Source: Planctomycetaceae bacterium (GTDB lineage Bacteria > Planctomycetota > Planctomycetia > Pirellulales > Pirellulaceae). Taken from it: a stretch of DNA of 64,000 bases. The position numbers and the translations under genes are program-made. Within the stretch, counting starts at the first letter, position 1, and every line of letters begins with the position of its first letter. A model generated the notes under the pieces. It saw only the letters and a program-made list of their open reading frames with translations. It was not told the DNA's origin and searched no databases. The DNA lies in NCBI GenBank assembly GCA_002723275.1, contig PBNZ01000030.1, positions 23,145 through 87,144 on the forward strand, in the 5' to 3' direction. Shown piece by piece: positions 1 through 9,593 of the stretch.

Positions 1-1026
1 TTGCCCGCCTGTAATCTGGGATTTTGCCGGAAAATGTCAAATTGCATGACATCCACACGAGTATCAACTTGACCGGAAAGTGAGCCCCCCCTGATTTAGA
101 TTCTTTTTCCTCTGTAGTGGGGATTCTGTTCGCGATGCAACGAGTTTGATTTTAGATCGATGCCTGCGGCTACTACTTCCACGCGTGTTTGCGAGCACAC
201 GAATGAGGCTTCGACGGCCAATGGAAATTGCGCACATCCCGATTTCCGTCGTGGTGAGGCAGGACTGAGCGGTGTACGCATTCATCCTGCCCGCCAGATT
301 TGACCGAATGAGGTGGAATGTTTGGCATGCAGCCCTAGATTTCTCGGTTTGCCGCAATGGGCGGATCTGTCGTTGGCTCGGAGGTGGCGTGGAGGTGAAC
401 TGCTCGGGTGGAGGACAGGATCAGAGGCAGGGGCCCTTGGTCACGACTGTTTCCAAGCCGTTTTGACCGCGGATTTCCTGGAAAAGCGACCTGCAAACAC
501 CGGGATTGGCTGAATCTTGGTCCTTTTGCAAACACTGCAAATGTGCTATCAAATAAAACTTGCGCCGAGTGGCGGGGGTGTTGCTTGACCGTGTATGGGG
601 TTTTCCCAAAGGGTTAAGGGGTCTCCCGAGCCCGATATGTGGTTTTCCGAAGACAGCTAAAGGCGACTGGCCTCATTCGGGTCCGTCCCCGGAAAACTCA
701 ACCTAACCGAAAGGGTTTTGGCGGTGCAGCCTACCTTCTGGGACGAAAATCCGCCGAGTATTTCCTCTGGAGGGGATTTACCTTCGGGCCGATTCGAGAG
801 GGAGGCATCTGAGCACCTTGTCGATTTGCTGCCCCGAGCAGATATTGAGGACTGTTCAACGGGACACGACAACGGATAACAGGAGTTCGAGGGATGCGTC
901 GATAGCGTCCTTTTCAGAATAAAAAACGCGGCCAGCTACCGCAGATGACCATTGAAGAGCAAGAGCGTCGCTCAACAGCAGTGGTGGTTCGCAAAGACGA
1001 TGAAGAAGAGAATTGGAGACAATTAA
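1..1026. other. Non-coding stretch upstream of gap
   Basis: No convincing gene is seen here. The open frames on both strands are short, rich in Arg, Ser and Pro, and have no domain-like composition. The only functional element I can support is a Shine-Dalgarno sequence (GGAGA) about eight bases before the gap start. The stretch probably holds the gap promoter and the end of a neighbour lying outside the window. A structured RNA cannot be excluded by eye. Confidence 0.4.
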
Positions 1027-2073
1027 ATGGGAATCAAAGTTGGGATCAATGGTTTTGGTCGAATCGGTCGGTTAGTTATGCGAATTGCCTCGCAACACAG
1101 TGACATCGAGTTCGTCGGTATCAATGATCTGGTACCCGCCGAAAATCTCGCTTATCTGTTGCGTTATGATTCGATGCATGGCCCCTTTGATGGGACAGCC
1201 GAAGCTGACGGCGACGCTCTCCTGATCAACGGCCAGCGCGTACCCTGCATGGCTGAACGAGATCCCAGTCAATTGCCTTGGAAAGACTTGGGTGTCGATT
1301 ATGTTGTTGAATCGACCGGGTTCTTCACCGATTACGCCGGTGCCGAACAGCATTTGAAGGCGGGTGCGAACCGAGTTGTAATTTCGGCACCGACGAAGAC
1401 TCCGGATCAGATTCCCACTTTGGTGATGGGTGTGAATCACGACGAGTTCGACGCGTCGAACAAGGTTGTTTCTAACGCTTCCTGCACCACGAACTGCTTG
1501 GCGCCGATTGCCAAGGTGATTCAAGATAACTTCGGCATTGCTGAAGGATTGATGACGACGGTTCACGCAGCTACGGCAACCCAACCGACCCAGGACGGAC
1601 CGTCCAAGAAGGACTTCCGTGGAGGTCGTAACGCCTACATGAATCTGATTCCTGCCGCCACGGGAGCTGCCAAAGCCGTGGCTCTGGCGATGCCCGAACT
1701 CAAGGGCAAGCTCACGGGCATGGCTGTCCGCGTGCCAACGGCAGATGTGTCGATGGTCGACTTGACCTTCCGCACCGACAAGGCTACGAGTTATGCCGAA
1801 ATCTGCGAAGCGATGAAATCGGCTGCCAACGGAAACTTGTCCGGTATCCTCGGCTATACCGAAGACCAGGTTGTTTCCAGTGACTTCGTCAGCTGCAGTC
1901 TTTCTTCGATTTTTGATGCCACCGCTGGTATCGAATTGAACGATCAGTTCTTCAAAGTGATTAGCTGGTATGACAACGAATGGGGTTATGCCACGCGAGT
2001 TGTCGACCTGATGAAGCACATTGCCCAAGTTGATGGCCTCTTGAGTGCCGAAGCAGCGGCCGCCACTGCTTAG
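1027..2073 (+). CDS. gap: Type I glyceraldehyde-3-phosphate dehydrogenase
   Basis: Converts glyceraldehyde 3-phosphate, NAD+ and phosphate to 1,3-bisphosphoglycerate in the cytosol. The 348-residue protein has the usual family length. The N-terminal Rossmann motif [10 protein letters not shown] spans residues 7-16. The catalytic signature SNASCTTNC carries the nucleophile Cys153, and His180 in [10 protein letters not shown] is the activating histidine. The C-terminal domain has the conserved SWYDNEWGY. The ATG start follows GGAGA at good spacing. The next gene, class II aldolase, starts 70 bases downstream on the same strand, so the two consecutive glycolytic enzymes are probably co-transcribed. 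Nothing is unusual about the active site. Confidence 0.97.
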   Translation: MGIKVGINGFGRIGRLVMRIASQHSDIEFVGINDLVPAENLAYLLRYDSMHGPFDGTAEADGDALLINGQRVPCMAERDPSQLPWKDLGVDYVVESTGFFTDYAGAEQHLKAGANRVVISAPTKTPDQIPTLVMGVNHDEFDASNKVVSNASCTTNCLAPIAKVIQDNFGIAEGLMTTVHAATATQPTQDGPSKKDFRGGRNAYMNLIPAATGAAKAVALAMPELKGKLTGMAVRVPTADVSMVDLTFRTDKATSYAEICEAMKSAANGNLSGILGYTEDQVVSSDFVSCSLSSIFDATAGIELNDQFFKVISWYDNEWGYATRVVDLMKHIAQVDGLLSAEAAAATA

Positions 2074-2142
2074 GTTGAGCTCGTTTGTCGTTTGGATTCC
2101 TTTTTTCGCCCCCTTTATTTTCATTACCAGCGGATCTAGATC

Positions 2143-3192
2143 ATGCCGATTGCAACTTCTGAACAATATCGAGAAATGCTCGACGCAGCATTTAATGGCA
2201 ACTACGCTTATCCTGCGATTAACGTCTCGAGTATGGTGACGGCTAACGCCGCACTCAAAGGTTTTGCGGAAAAGGGATCGGACGGCATTATTCAGGTTTC
2301 GACGGGCGGTGGAGCATTTGCTTCCGGTTTACATGTCAAAGAGCAGGCGTTGGGAGCGATCTCGCTTGCCGAACACATTCATCGTGTTGCTGATCATTAC
2401 GATGTCTTGATCGCTCTGCATACGGATCACTGTCCTCCGACCGCCGTTGATTCATTTATGTCGCCTCTGATTGATGAATCGGAAAGGCGTGTCGCTGCGG
2501 GGCAACTTCCGCTTTACAACAGCCACATGTTGGATGCCTCCAATTTGCCGCTGCAGGAAAACCTTGACCTTTCCGTGCCGATTTACCAACGTCTCGCAGC
2601 CATCAAAATGATGATTGAGATTGAGGCAGGAGTCGTCGGAGGAGAAGAGGACGGTGCTGCGGGAAGTCACGATACCCCTTCGGATAAACTTTACACGACC
2701 CCGGAAGAAATGGTGGAAGTGTATCGCCAAATGAAGGGTGTCGGTGGCACCTACATGTTCGCAGCCACGTTTGGCAATGTACACGGTGCCTACAAGCCCG
2801 GTGTCGTTAAGTTGCGTCCAGAGATCTTGAAGCAAGGTCAGGAGGCAATTCGTGCCGAATTTGGTCCTGATGCCAAGTTCTATCTCGTCTTCCACGGTGG
2901 TTCTGGTTCTGAAAAATCCAAGATCAAGGAAAGTCTTGGATATGGCGTCGTCAAAATGAATGTCGACACCGATTGCCAGTATGCCTTCTCTCGTCCCGTC
3001 GCCGATCACATGTTTCGTAATTACGACGAAGTTCTCATGGTTGACGGTGAGGTGGGAAGCAAGAAGAAGTATGACCCCCGTAGTTATCTGAAGGCGGCTG
3101 AGCAGGCGATGGCCGACCGTGTTGGTGTCTCCTGCGAAGATCTTGAATCGGCCGGTAAGAGCCTCTTGAAGTCGTCGGCGGGAGTCGTGTAA
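2143..3192 (+). CDS. fba: Class II fructose-bisphosphate aldolase
   Basis: Zinc-dependent aldolase that interconverts fructose 1,6-bisphosphate with dihydroxyacetone phosphate and glyceraldehyde 3-phosphate. The 349-residue length fits the long class IIA (FbaA-like) subtype. Visible motifs are HTDHCPP (His93-Asp95-His96; Asp general base and zinc ligand), the glutamate-rich EIEAGVVGGEEDG, NVHGAYKPG with His214, VFHGGSGS with His251, and NVDTDCQYAFSRPV for phosphate binding. It lies directly behind gap. A hairpin 38 bases after the stop may terminate the pair. Confidence 0.97.
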   Translation: MPIATSEQYREMLDAAFNGNYAYPAINVSSMVTANAALKGFAEKGSDGIIQVSTGGGAFASGLHVKEQALGAISLAEHIHRVADHYDVLIALHTDHCPPTAVDSFMSPLIDESERRVAAGQLPLYNSHMLDASNLPLQENLDLSVPIYQRLAAIKMMIEIEAGVVGGEEDGAAGSHDTPSDKLYTTPEEMVEVYRQMKGVGGTYMFAATFGNVHGAYKPGVVKLRPEILKQGQEAIRAEFGPDAKFYLVFHGGSGSEKSKIKESLGYGVVKMNVDTDCQYAFSRPVADHMFRNYDEVLMVDGEVGSKKKYDPRSYLKAAEQAMADRVGVSCEDLESAGKSLLKSSAGVV

Positions 3193-3229
3193 CGCCGCTT
3201 GTCGTCGCTGGCTAAATCGTTCCATCAAA

Positions 3230-3263
3230 ACGCTCGCTCTCTATTCAGGGTGAGCGTCTTTTC
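3230..3263 (+). terminator. Possible intrinsic terminator after fba
   Basis: An inverted repeat ACGCTC/GAGCGT (3230-3235 and 3252-3257) is followed by CTTTTC. The stem is only six base pairs and the T tract is short, so this is a weak call. It is placed correctly to end a gap-fba transcript. Confidence 0.45.
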
Positions 3264-3346
3264 ATGGGTGCAAATCGCGGAGTCGGAGCGGACGGTCTTG
3301 TCGATTAGCGATCTCGTTCGCGACACGGTCGAATTCTCCAGGACAT

Positions 3347-3399
3347 CCGGCCATCAACCGGCCATCAATATCCGGCCATCAATATCCGGCCATCAATAA
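3347..3399. repeat. Four-copy tandem repeat, 14-nt unit
   Basis: The unit CCGGCCATCAATAT occurs in tandem: a truncated first copy of 11 nt (3347-3357), then copies at 3358-3371, 3372-3385 and 3386-3399, the last ending AA instead of AT. The array is bracketed by AGGACA (3340-3345) and TGTCCT (3401-3406), which are reverse complements. It sits in the 346-base intergenic stretch between fba and the peptidase gene, which otherwise holds only the weak fba hairpin. Confidence 0.85.
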
Positions 3400-3538
3400 G
3401 TGTCCTGCGATCGGACGACGTTTGTTTTCATCGGTGAGTGTGGACGTTCAAGAGGGAAGCTTAGACGCCGTTGCCGGAATCGCCTACAATCTTTCGAAAT
3501 CGCAGTTTTGTCATGACTAGCTTTGTCGGAGTGATGGG

Positions 3539-5935
3539 ATGTCTTGTATTCACTGGGGATGGGTATGTTCGTTTTTGTTCGTGTTTTCGGGAGTTGTAGC
3601 GGCGGAGAGCGGCTACCAGTTGCCTCCGGAAGAAGTCGTGGACATCGTTGACGCGCCGCCAACGCCTTCGGTCAGTTTAAGCCCGGATGGCGAATGGATG
3701 TTGTTCCTCTCTCGTGATGCCATGCCTGGTCTCGAGGATATTTCTCGTCGCATGCTGCGACTGGCTGGGGTTCGGATTGATCCTAAGGCCAACAGCCAAT
3801 TTCAGACGATCTTTTATCGCGGCATCGCCCTTCGCAAGACAATGGGCGGTGAGGAAATCAAGATTCCTGTACCGGCAGGTGGCAAGGTCGCTGGCACCTC
3901 TTGGTCTCAAGACTCGAAGAGGTTTGCCTACTATGTCGTGACTGACGAAGGGACACAGCTGTGGGTCGCATTCGTCGATCGTCCTCAGGACCCCCAATTG
4001 ATGACGTTGCACCTTTCGACGGTGCTGGGAGGCATTCAATGGATGCCCGACGGAAAATCGATTCTTTGCCAGCTCGTTCCTGAACAGCGAGGCGACGAGC
4101 CGGTGTCGCCTTCCGTTCCTATCGGGCCGAATGTTCAAGAGTCCAGCGGGAATACTTCTCCGACGCGAACGTACCAGGATCTGTTGCAAAACCCTCACGA
4201 TGAGACCGTGTTTGAGCATCATGCAACGACACAACTTGCCATCATCAATGAGGATGGAGAGGTGAAAAAAATTGGAAAGCCGGGCATCTATGCCGGTGTG
4301 TCGGCATCGCCTGATGGCCATCATCTGTTGGTTTATTTGATTCAGAAACCATTTTCATATCTGTATACCTATCGATCGTTTCCTCAGTTGATTCAAGTGT
4401 GGAATCTGAATGGCGAGTTGCAATATGAAGTTGCTCAAGTACCGATGGCCGACAATATTCCGATTCAGGGAGTTCGAACGGGGCCAAGAAATGTCGATTG
4501 GAAGTCATCCGAGGATGCGACGCTGGTCTGGATGGAAGCTCTCGATGGTGGTGATCCTCGCGTGGAGGCGGAGCATCGTGATCGACTGATGGCTTTGGCG
4601 GCTCCCTTTGACTCAAAGCCCGACGAGTTGCTGAAGGTAGAGCACCGCGGAGTTGGGGTGACCTACTTCGCCGATCCCCAGAAAATGCTGACAACCGAAT
4701 ACGATCGTGATCGTCGCTGGGTTCGCACTTTGATGCACGACTTGGCTAACCCTGATACAGCTCCCAAAGTGTTGATGGATCGCAGCGTTCGTGATCGTTA
4801 CGGTGATCCGGGATCGATCGATTTACAACAACTTGCAAACGGGCACGTCGTCGTGCGACAGGATGGTGATTGGATCTATCGAATGGGCAGGGGGGCCTCG
4901 CCGAAGGGAGATCTTCCATTTCTCGATCGCCAGCATCTGCAAACATTGGAGACCGAACGACTTTGGCGCTGTGCAGAAGGTGCGTATGAAAGGTCCGTCT
5001 TTGTACGTGAGCCGGACGGTGACGATTTGCCGCAGTTTTTAACGGTTCATGAAAAAACCACTGTGCCTGCGAACTTCTTTTTGCGAGATCTTGAGCACGG
5101 AAGTGCGACGCCGCTGACCCACTTTGAGGATCCGACGCCGCAAATTCGCGGTATCAAAAAGCAGCTCGTGACTTACAAACGGGCTGACGGAGTTCCGCTT
5201 TCCGCAACCCTTTATCTTCCGGCAGACTATCAGCCGGGAACACGACTGCCTTTGTTGGTGTGGGCCTATCCGCGTGAATTCAACGATGCAAGCACGGCCG
5301 GGCAGATCACCACGAGTCCTTCTCGATTCACAAGAATCAGCGGTCTCAGTCATTTGGTTCTTTTGACGCAAGGTTATGCCATTATGGATAACGCAACGAT
5401 GCCTGTGATCGGTGATCCAGAAACCATGAACGATACGTTCATCGATCAAATTGTCGGCTCCGCGCAGGCGGCCATCGACAAGGCAAACGACCTTGGCGTT
5501 GCCGATCCTAATCGAGTAGCGGTTGGAGGCCACAGTTATGGCGCCTTCATGACCGCAAACCTGCTCGCTCACAGCGATCTTTTCAAGGCAGGAGTCGCTC
5601 GGAGCGGTGCTTACAATCGAACCCTTACACCTTTTGGATTTCAGGCTGAACGGCGTCCTCTGTGGGATGCCAAAAGTGTCTATTACGGGATCTCACCTTT
5701 CTTGCATGCCAACAAGATCAATGAGCCGTTGTTACTCGTCCATGGAGAGGCCGACAACAATTCTGGTACCTTTCCCATGCAGTCCCGGCGGATGTTCCAG
5801 GCCATCAAGGGGAACGGTGGAACCGTCCGGCTCGTGATGTTGCCCAAAGAAAGTCACGGCTATCGAGCTCGAGAATCGGTATTGCATACGCATGCTGAAA
5901 CCATTGAATGGCTCGATCGCTATCTTAAGGAATAA
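3539..5935 (+). CDS. Secreted S9 family peptidase (prolyl oligopeptidase-like)
   Basis: Serine peptidase or acylaminoacyl-peptidase of the S9 family, 798 residues. A signal peptide with a hydrophobic core (CSFLFVFSGVVAA) covers about residues 1-23. A WD/beta-propeller-like region with repeated DG motifs follows, and residues of about 540-798 form the alpha/beta hydrolase domain. The triad is visible: Ser666 in GGHSYGAF, Asp739 in HGEADNNSG and His773 in ESHGY. The start ATG has GGAG eight bases upstream. It probably degrades peptides in the periplasm. The gene stands alone and converges on the next, minus-strand gene, only 61 bases away. Confidence 0.92.
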   Translation: MSCIHWGWVCSFLFVFSGVVAAESGYQLPPEEVVDIVDAPPTPSVSLSPDGEWMLFLSRDAMPGLEDISRRMLRLAGVRIDPKANSQFQTIFYRGIALRKTMGGEEIKIPVPAGGKVAGTSWSQDSKRFAYYVVTDEGTQLWVAFVDRPQDPQLMTLHLSTVLGGIQWMPDGKSILCQLVPEQRGDEPVSPSVPIGPNVQESSGNTSPTRTYQDLLQNPHDETVFEHHATTQLAIINEDGEVKKIGKPGIYAGVSASPDGHHLLVYLIQKPFSYLYTYRSFPQLIQVWNLNGELQYEVAQVPMADNIPIQGVRTGPRNVDWKSSEDATLVWMEALDGGDPRVEAEHRDRLMALAAPFDSKPDELLKVEHRGVGVTYFADPQKMLTTEYDRDRRWVRTLMHDLANPDTAPKVLMDRSVRDRYGDPGSIDLQQLANGHVVVRQDGDWIYRMGRGASPKGDLPFLDRQHLQTLETERLWRCAEGAYERSVFVREPDGDDLPQFLTVHEKTTVPANFFLRDLEHGSATPLTHFEDPTPQIRGIKKQLVTYKRADGVPLSATLYLPADYQPGTRLPLLVWAYPREFNDASTAGQITTSPSRFTRISGLSHLVLLTQGYAIMDNATMPVIGDPETMNDTFIDQIVGSAQAAIDKANDLGVADPNRVAVGGHSYGAFMTANLLAHSDLFKAGVARSGAYNRTLTPFGFQAERRPLWDAKSVYYGISPFLHANKINEPLLLVHGEADNNSGTFPMQSRRMFQAIKGNGGTVRLVMLPKESHGYRARESVLHTHAETIEWLDRYLKE

Positions 5936-5996
5936 ACCTGCGCTTGAGATGGATTCAAGTCTGCCATGCATCGTCTGCAACACACCGATTCATCGA

Positions 5997-6941
5997 CTAA
6001 CGAAGAGTGTGGATCGAAGAGGACGCAGCCGCCGGAAAAAGCTGGGGGTGAATCACGCTGGCAAGGATATCAAGCGTTTCCACAAGACGAGGGCCGCTGC
6101 GATTCAGGTAGGCGTTGCCGTCCATGACAAACACGCGGTCCTGTCGCTGAGCGGCCGTATGGTGCCAGCCGGGTAACTGCTTGAGGGTCTCGGCTTCGCT
6201 TTGACTACGGCGCAGGTCGAAGCCGCATGGTGCGACAATGATCACCTCGGGATCGAAATTCAAGATTTCCGACCAGTCATGGTACTGACTGTGTTTGCCC
6301 TCGGTGGCGAGACCCGCAACGCCGCCGGCCCAGCTGAGAAGCTCCGGGGTCCAGTTGCCGGCTACCATTAACGGCTCGATCCATTCAATGCAAATGACAC
6401 GTGGGCGTTCTGTTGTTAACAGCGGATCGGTTTTTGACCGAACGGCAGTGACGCGAGCTTGCAGCTCGCTTAACCAATCCTCCCCGGCCTGCTCGGTGTT
6501 TGTGAGTTTTGCTAAGCGGTGAATATCGGCGAACACGTCTGTCAATGATTGAGGGTTGAGAGCGACGATCGAAGTTCCAGCCAAGGCATCCGCGGATGTC
6601 ACAAGTTGACGGACCTGATCCAGGCTGACGGCACACACGTCACATTGGTCTTGCGTGACAATCATGTCAGGTTTCAGAGCGAGCAGTTTTCCTTCGTCAA
6701 CGGTGTAGAGGCTTGCACTTGCCTCTAATTTGCCTCGCACCTGATTGTCAATTTGCAGTGACGATGCCGCAGAATCAATCGCCGAAAGGGTGACCTGCGG
6801 TTTGTCTCGGCAAGCGGGCGGATAATCGCACTCGTGGCTGACTGCTACAGTCTGGTCTGCCAGGCCTAGGCCATAGAGTATCTCCGTTGCGCTCGCGAGC
6901 AGAGAGACAATTCGGGGAGCGGAATCTATCGGACGACTCAT
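5997..6941 (-). CDS. Cobalamin-binding-like protein (BtuF/periplasmic-binding fold)
   Basis: A 314-residue protein of the helical-backbone metal/B12 receptor superfamily (Peripla_BP_2), similar to BtuF. The conserved opening PRIVSLLASATEILYGLG, the TQDQCDVCAVS segment and the ending with VFVMDGNAYLNRSGPRLVETL are typical. I chose ATG 6941 because AAGGTGG lies just upstream. An earlier in-frame ATG at 7007 has no such site. No signal peptide or lipobox is seen and no BtuC/BtuD permease genes are nearby, so it may act in the cytoplasm. The ligand is inferred from the family only. Confidence 0.85.
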   Translation of the reverse strand: MSRPIDSAPRIVSLLASATEILYGLGLADQTVAVSHECDYPPACRDKPQVTLSAIDSAASSLQIDNQVRGKLEASASLYTVDEGKLLALKPDMIVTQDQCDVCAVSLDQVRQLVTSADALAGTSIVALNPQSLTDVFADIHRLAKLTNTEQAGEDWLSELQARVTAVRSKTDPLLTTERPRVICIEWIEPLMVAGNWTPELLSWAGGVAGLATEGKHSQYHDWSEILNFDPEVIIVAPCGFDLRRSQSEAETLKQLPGWHHTAAQRQDRVFVMDGNAYLNRSGPRLVETLDILASVIHPQLFPAAASSSIHTLR

Positions 6942-7008
6942 CGGCCACCTTGAGGGATCAATGCAAGTAGAGATATTTGATTTTCTCTGGAAGACCGTTT
7001 CTTGCAAG

Positions 7009-7081
7009 CCGCCGTAAACTGCGAATTTCTCAGTTTTTCTTGCAATGGACCGGTGCCTGCAGAGACCCAGATTTACGGCGG
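7009..7081. repeat. Perfect 10-bp inverted repeat in a divergent intergenic region
   Basis: CCGCCGTAAA (7009-7018) is repeated in inverse orientation as TTTACGGCGG (7072-7081), separated by 53 bases. The space also holds a second copy of CTTGCAA. It lies between the divergent BtuF-like and aquaporin genes (6942-7291), where no gene is seen. It could be a dyad operator or a long RNA stem. Function is unknown. Confidence 0.6.
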
Positions 7082-7291
7082 AGCATTGTCGGTGCAGCCG
7101 GCGCCGCGGCTTGCTGAATTTCCTCTGTACCCGTGATTCATGGCCGAGTTTGATCCGTCAAGTTTCAGGGCAACCAAGTTGCTGTTATTGATTGTGGCAC
7201 TCAGGGCTGGTAAGTTCGCTTTCCCTAGGGAAATGTAGATGCTCACGGAAGCGTCCTCTCAGACGTATGGATTTCATAATCGGTTGAAAGA

Positions 7292-7984
7292 ATGTTTGGC
7301 AAATATTTCGCAGAATTCCTCGGTACGTTCATGCTGCTGTTCGCGGGAACAGGAGCAATTGTCGTCAATCACGCCTTTGGTGGAGTGGTCACACACGTCG
7401 GTGTTGCTTTGACCTTTGGTTTGGTGGTCCTGGCGATCGTTTATGCGTTGGGAGATGTTTCCGGAGCGCATATCAACCCTGCCGTCACGTTGGCTTTTTG
7501 GGTAGCGGGCCGGTTTGATTTCAAACATGTCGTGCCATTTATCGCGGCACAATTACTTGGAGCAGGCGTGGCGAGCCTCTCGCTCCGGCTTTTATTTCCT
7601 GATGATGTTACGTTGGGTGCAACCCTTCCCAATATTGGCGTCTGGCAATCCGTTGTGCTGGAAATCATTCTGACCTGGTTCTTGATGTTTGTTGTCCTGA
7701 ATGTTTCTACGGGAGCCAAAGAAAAAGGAATCATGGCAGGAGTTGCCGTCGGTAGTGTGGTTGCACTCGAAGCGATGTTTGCCGGGCCCGCTTGTGGGGC
7801 CTCGATGAATCCTGCCCGCTCGTTTGGGCCTGCGATTGGCGCCGCGTTGTTTCCCGTGAACGCAGTATCCGTTCAGCCGCTCTATGCTCTCTGGATCTAC
7901 TTTGTAGGTCCTATTATTGGAGCTTTCTTGGCGGTTGCTTCGTTCTATCTTGTCCGTACGGGCGCGGATTCCGATGAGACCTGA
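7292..7984 (+). CDS. Aquaporin / MIP family channel
   Basis: Membrane channel of the major intrinsic protein family, 230 residues. Both half-helix signatures are intact: SGAHINPAVT in the first repeat and GASMNPARSFGP in the second. Six hydrophobic spans can be drawn. The short length and the lack of the extra loop and Asp seen in glycerol facilitators favour a water-selective aquaporin over a GlpF type, but selectivity is inference. It is followed 59 bases later by a sodium:solute symporter gene on the same strand, so the two may share a transcript. Confidence 0.93.
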   Translation: MFGKYFAEFLGTFMLLFAGTGAIVVNHAFGGVVTHVGVALTFGLVVLAIVYALGDVSGAHINPAVTLAFWVAGRFDFKHVVPFIAAQLLGAGVASLSLRLLFPDDVTLGATLPNIGVWQSVVLEIILTWFLMFVVLNVSTGAKEKGIMAGVAVGSVVALEAMFAGPACGASMNPARSFGPAIGAALFPVNAVSVQPLYALWIYFVGPIIGAFLAVASFYLVRTGADSDET

Positions 7985-8043
7985 TGCGACCTGGGGTTTT
8001 AGCCTTTTCGGCTTATTGAGTTGGATCCAGGGAGCTGTAACTT

Positions 8044-9564
8044 TTGACGCTGTCTCTCCATCGTGTTGACTTGGTTGTGCTAGTTGCCTACCTGTCCGCC
8101 GTCGTGCTGTTCGGTGTTTGGATTGGACGCGGTGCGAAGAGTATGTCTGCCTATCTGCTGGGCAACCGACATCTGCCGTGGTGGGCAATCTTAGGTTCCA
8201 TTGTGGCGACTGAGACAAGTACGGCAACATTTCTCAGTGTGCCCGGACTCGCATTTGCTCAAGCGGGAGACATGCGGTTTCTGCAGCTTGCCATGGGATA
8301 CATCGTGGGACGGGCGCTGATTGTGGTCACCTTGTTGCCGCTCTATTTTCAAGGACAGATCTTCACGGCCTATGAAGTTCTCGAAACTCGTTTCGGCGGT
8401 GCGACGAAACGAGTTGCCTCGGTCGTATTCCTCGTAACACGTAACCTCGGCGATGGTTTGCGTCTGTTCTTGACCGCGATTGTTTTGGAGAAAGTCATCG
8501 GGATTCCGTTGCCCCAATGCGTGATCGCCATCGGGATTGCGACGATGATCTATACCTTTTTCGGCGGAATGACGGCGGTGGTATGGAACGATTGTCTGCA
8601 ATTCGTCGTGTATATGATCGGTGGGTTCATTGCCGTCGCTGTTATCCTGGGACGCTTGCCGGGTGGAATCGAGCAGTACTGGCAGTACGGATTGGAATAT
8701 GAAAAGTTTCGAGTCTTTGATTTTCAATGGACGCTCGAAGATCCGATGACGTTCTGGGCTGGGCTCATTGGTGGAATGTTCCTGACTCTGGGAACGCACG
8801 GAACCGATCAGATGATGGTCCAGCGTTATCTCTGTGCCAGTTCGGTGAAGCAGGCTGGCAAAGCGTTGATCGTCAGTGGTTTCGTCGTTTTCGTTCAGTT
8901 TGCCGTTTTCCTACTGCTTGGAGTCGGCTTGGCCTGCTTCTTCCAGCAGTTTCCGCCAGAAGTTCCCTTTCGGACGAATGACTATGTCTTCGCAACCTTC
9001 ATCGTTTCGGATCTTCCCGCGGGTATTGGCCTGGTAGGTATCGTCCTGGCTGCCGTTTTTGCCGCTGCCATGTCGACCCTCTCTAGCTCTCTCAATTCCT
9101 CAGCCTCCTCAGCCGTTAATGATCTTTGTCGGCCCTTGTTGAGAGACCCCAGTGATGGATTCTTGTTGAACTTGAGTCGCGTGATGACGTTGGTCTTTGG
9201 CGTGCTCCAAATCATCGTGGCTATTGCGGCGAGCCAAGTCTCAAGTAGCGTTGTCAGTGACGCTCTCGCCATTGCCGGATTTTCTGCAGGACTGCTGCTG
9301 GGAGTCTTTGCTCTCGCTCTGCTGCTTTCCAGAGCCGGTCAGTCGAGTGCTCTGATTGGACTCTTGTTTGGGTTGCTCGTCTTGTGTTTCGTCAAGTTTG
9401 GGATGCCATGGATCGGACTGCATGCCCCGGAACCCTGGTCTGACCTGGCCATTAAAATTGCCTGGCCGTGGTATCCTGTGATTGGATCGGTAACGACCTT
9501 CGTGGCCGGCGCCGTGGTTGCTTGGCTGTTTCCAGTTGATGGCCCAACGCCATCTTCCGATTAA
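8044..9564 (+). CDS. Sodium:solute symporter (SSS family)
   Basis: Inner-membrane Na+-coupled transporter of 506 residues with about 13 hydrophobic segments. The N-terminal region has the family pattern AYLLGNRHLPWWAILGSIVA followed by ETSTATFLSVPG, and there is a conserved GGMTAVVWNDCLQ. The start is TTG with GGGAG about nine bases upstream. The next possible ATG lies inside the first conserved loop and would remove a helix. The substrate cannot be read from the sequence. The downstream neighbour is a NamZ-type exo-muramidase gene starting 29 bases later, so uptake of cell-wall amino sugars is a reasonable but unproven role. Confidence 0.92.
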   Translation: MTLSLHRVDLVVLVAYLSAVVLFGVWIGRGAKSMSAYLLGNRHLPWWAILGSIVATETSTATFLSVPGLAFAQAGDMRFLQLAMGYIVGRALIVVTLLPLYFQGQIFTAYEVLETRFGGATKRVASVVFLVTRNLGDGLRLFLTAIVLEKVIGIPLPQCVIAIGIATMIYTFFGGMTAVVWNDCLQFVVYMIGGFIAVAVILGRLPGGIEQYWQYGLEYEKFRVFDFQWTLEDPMTFWAGLIGGMFLTLGTHGTDQMMVQRYLCASSVKQAGKALIVSGFVVFVQFAVFLLLGVGLACFFQQFPPEVPFRTNDYVFATFIVSDLPAGIGLVGIVLAAVFAAAMSTLSSSLNSSASSAVNDLCRPLLRDPSDGFLLNLSRVMTLVFGVLQIIVAIAASQVSSSVVSDALAIAGFSAGLLLGVFALALLLSRAGQSSALIGLLFGLLVLCFVKFGMPWIGLHAPEPWSDLAIKIAWPWYPVIGSVTTFVAGAVVAWLFPVDGPTPSSD

Positions 9565-9593
9565 GGCGAAGTATTTGGGAGTGAGTATCGAGT

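Noticed and set aside
1072-2166. A 364-codon open frame on the minus strand opposite gap
   Set aside because: It lies antisense to a complete, conserved gap gene, has His/Arg-rich composition and matches no family. It is a codon-bias shadow.
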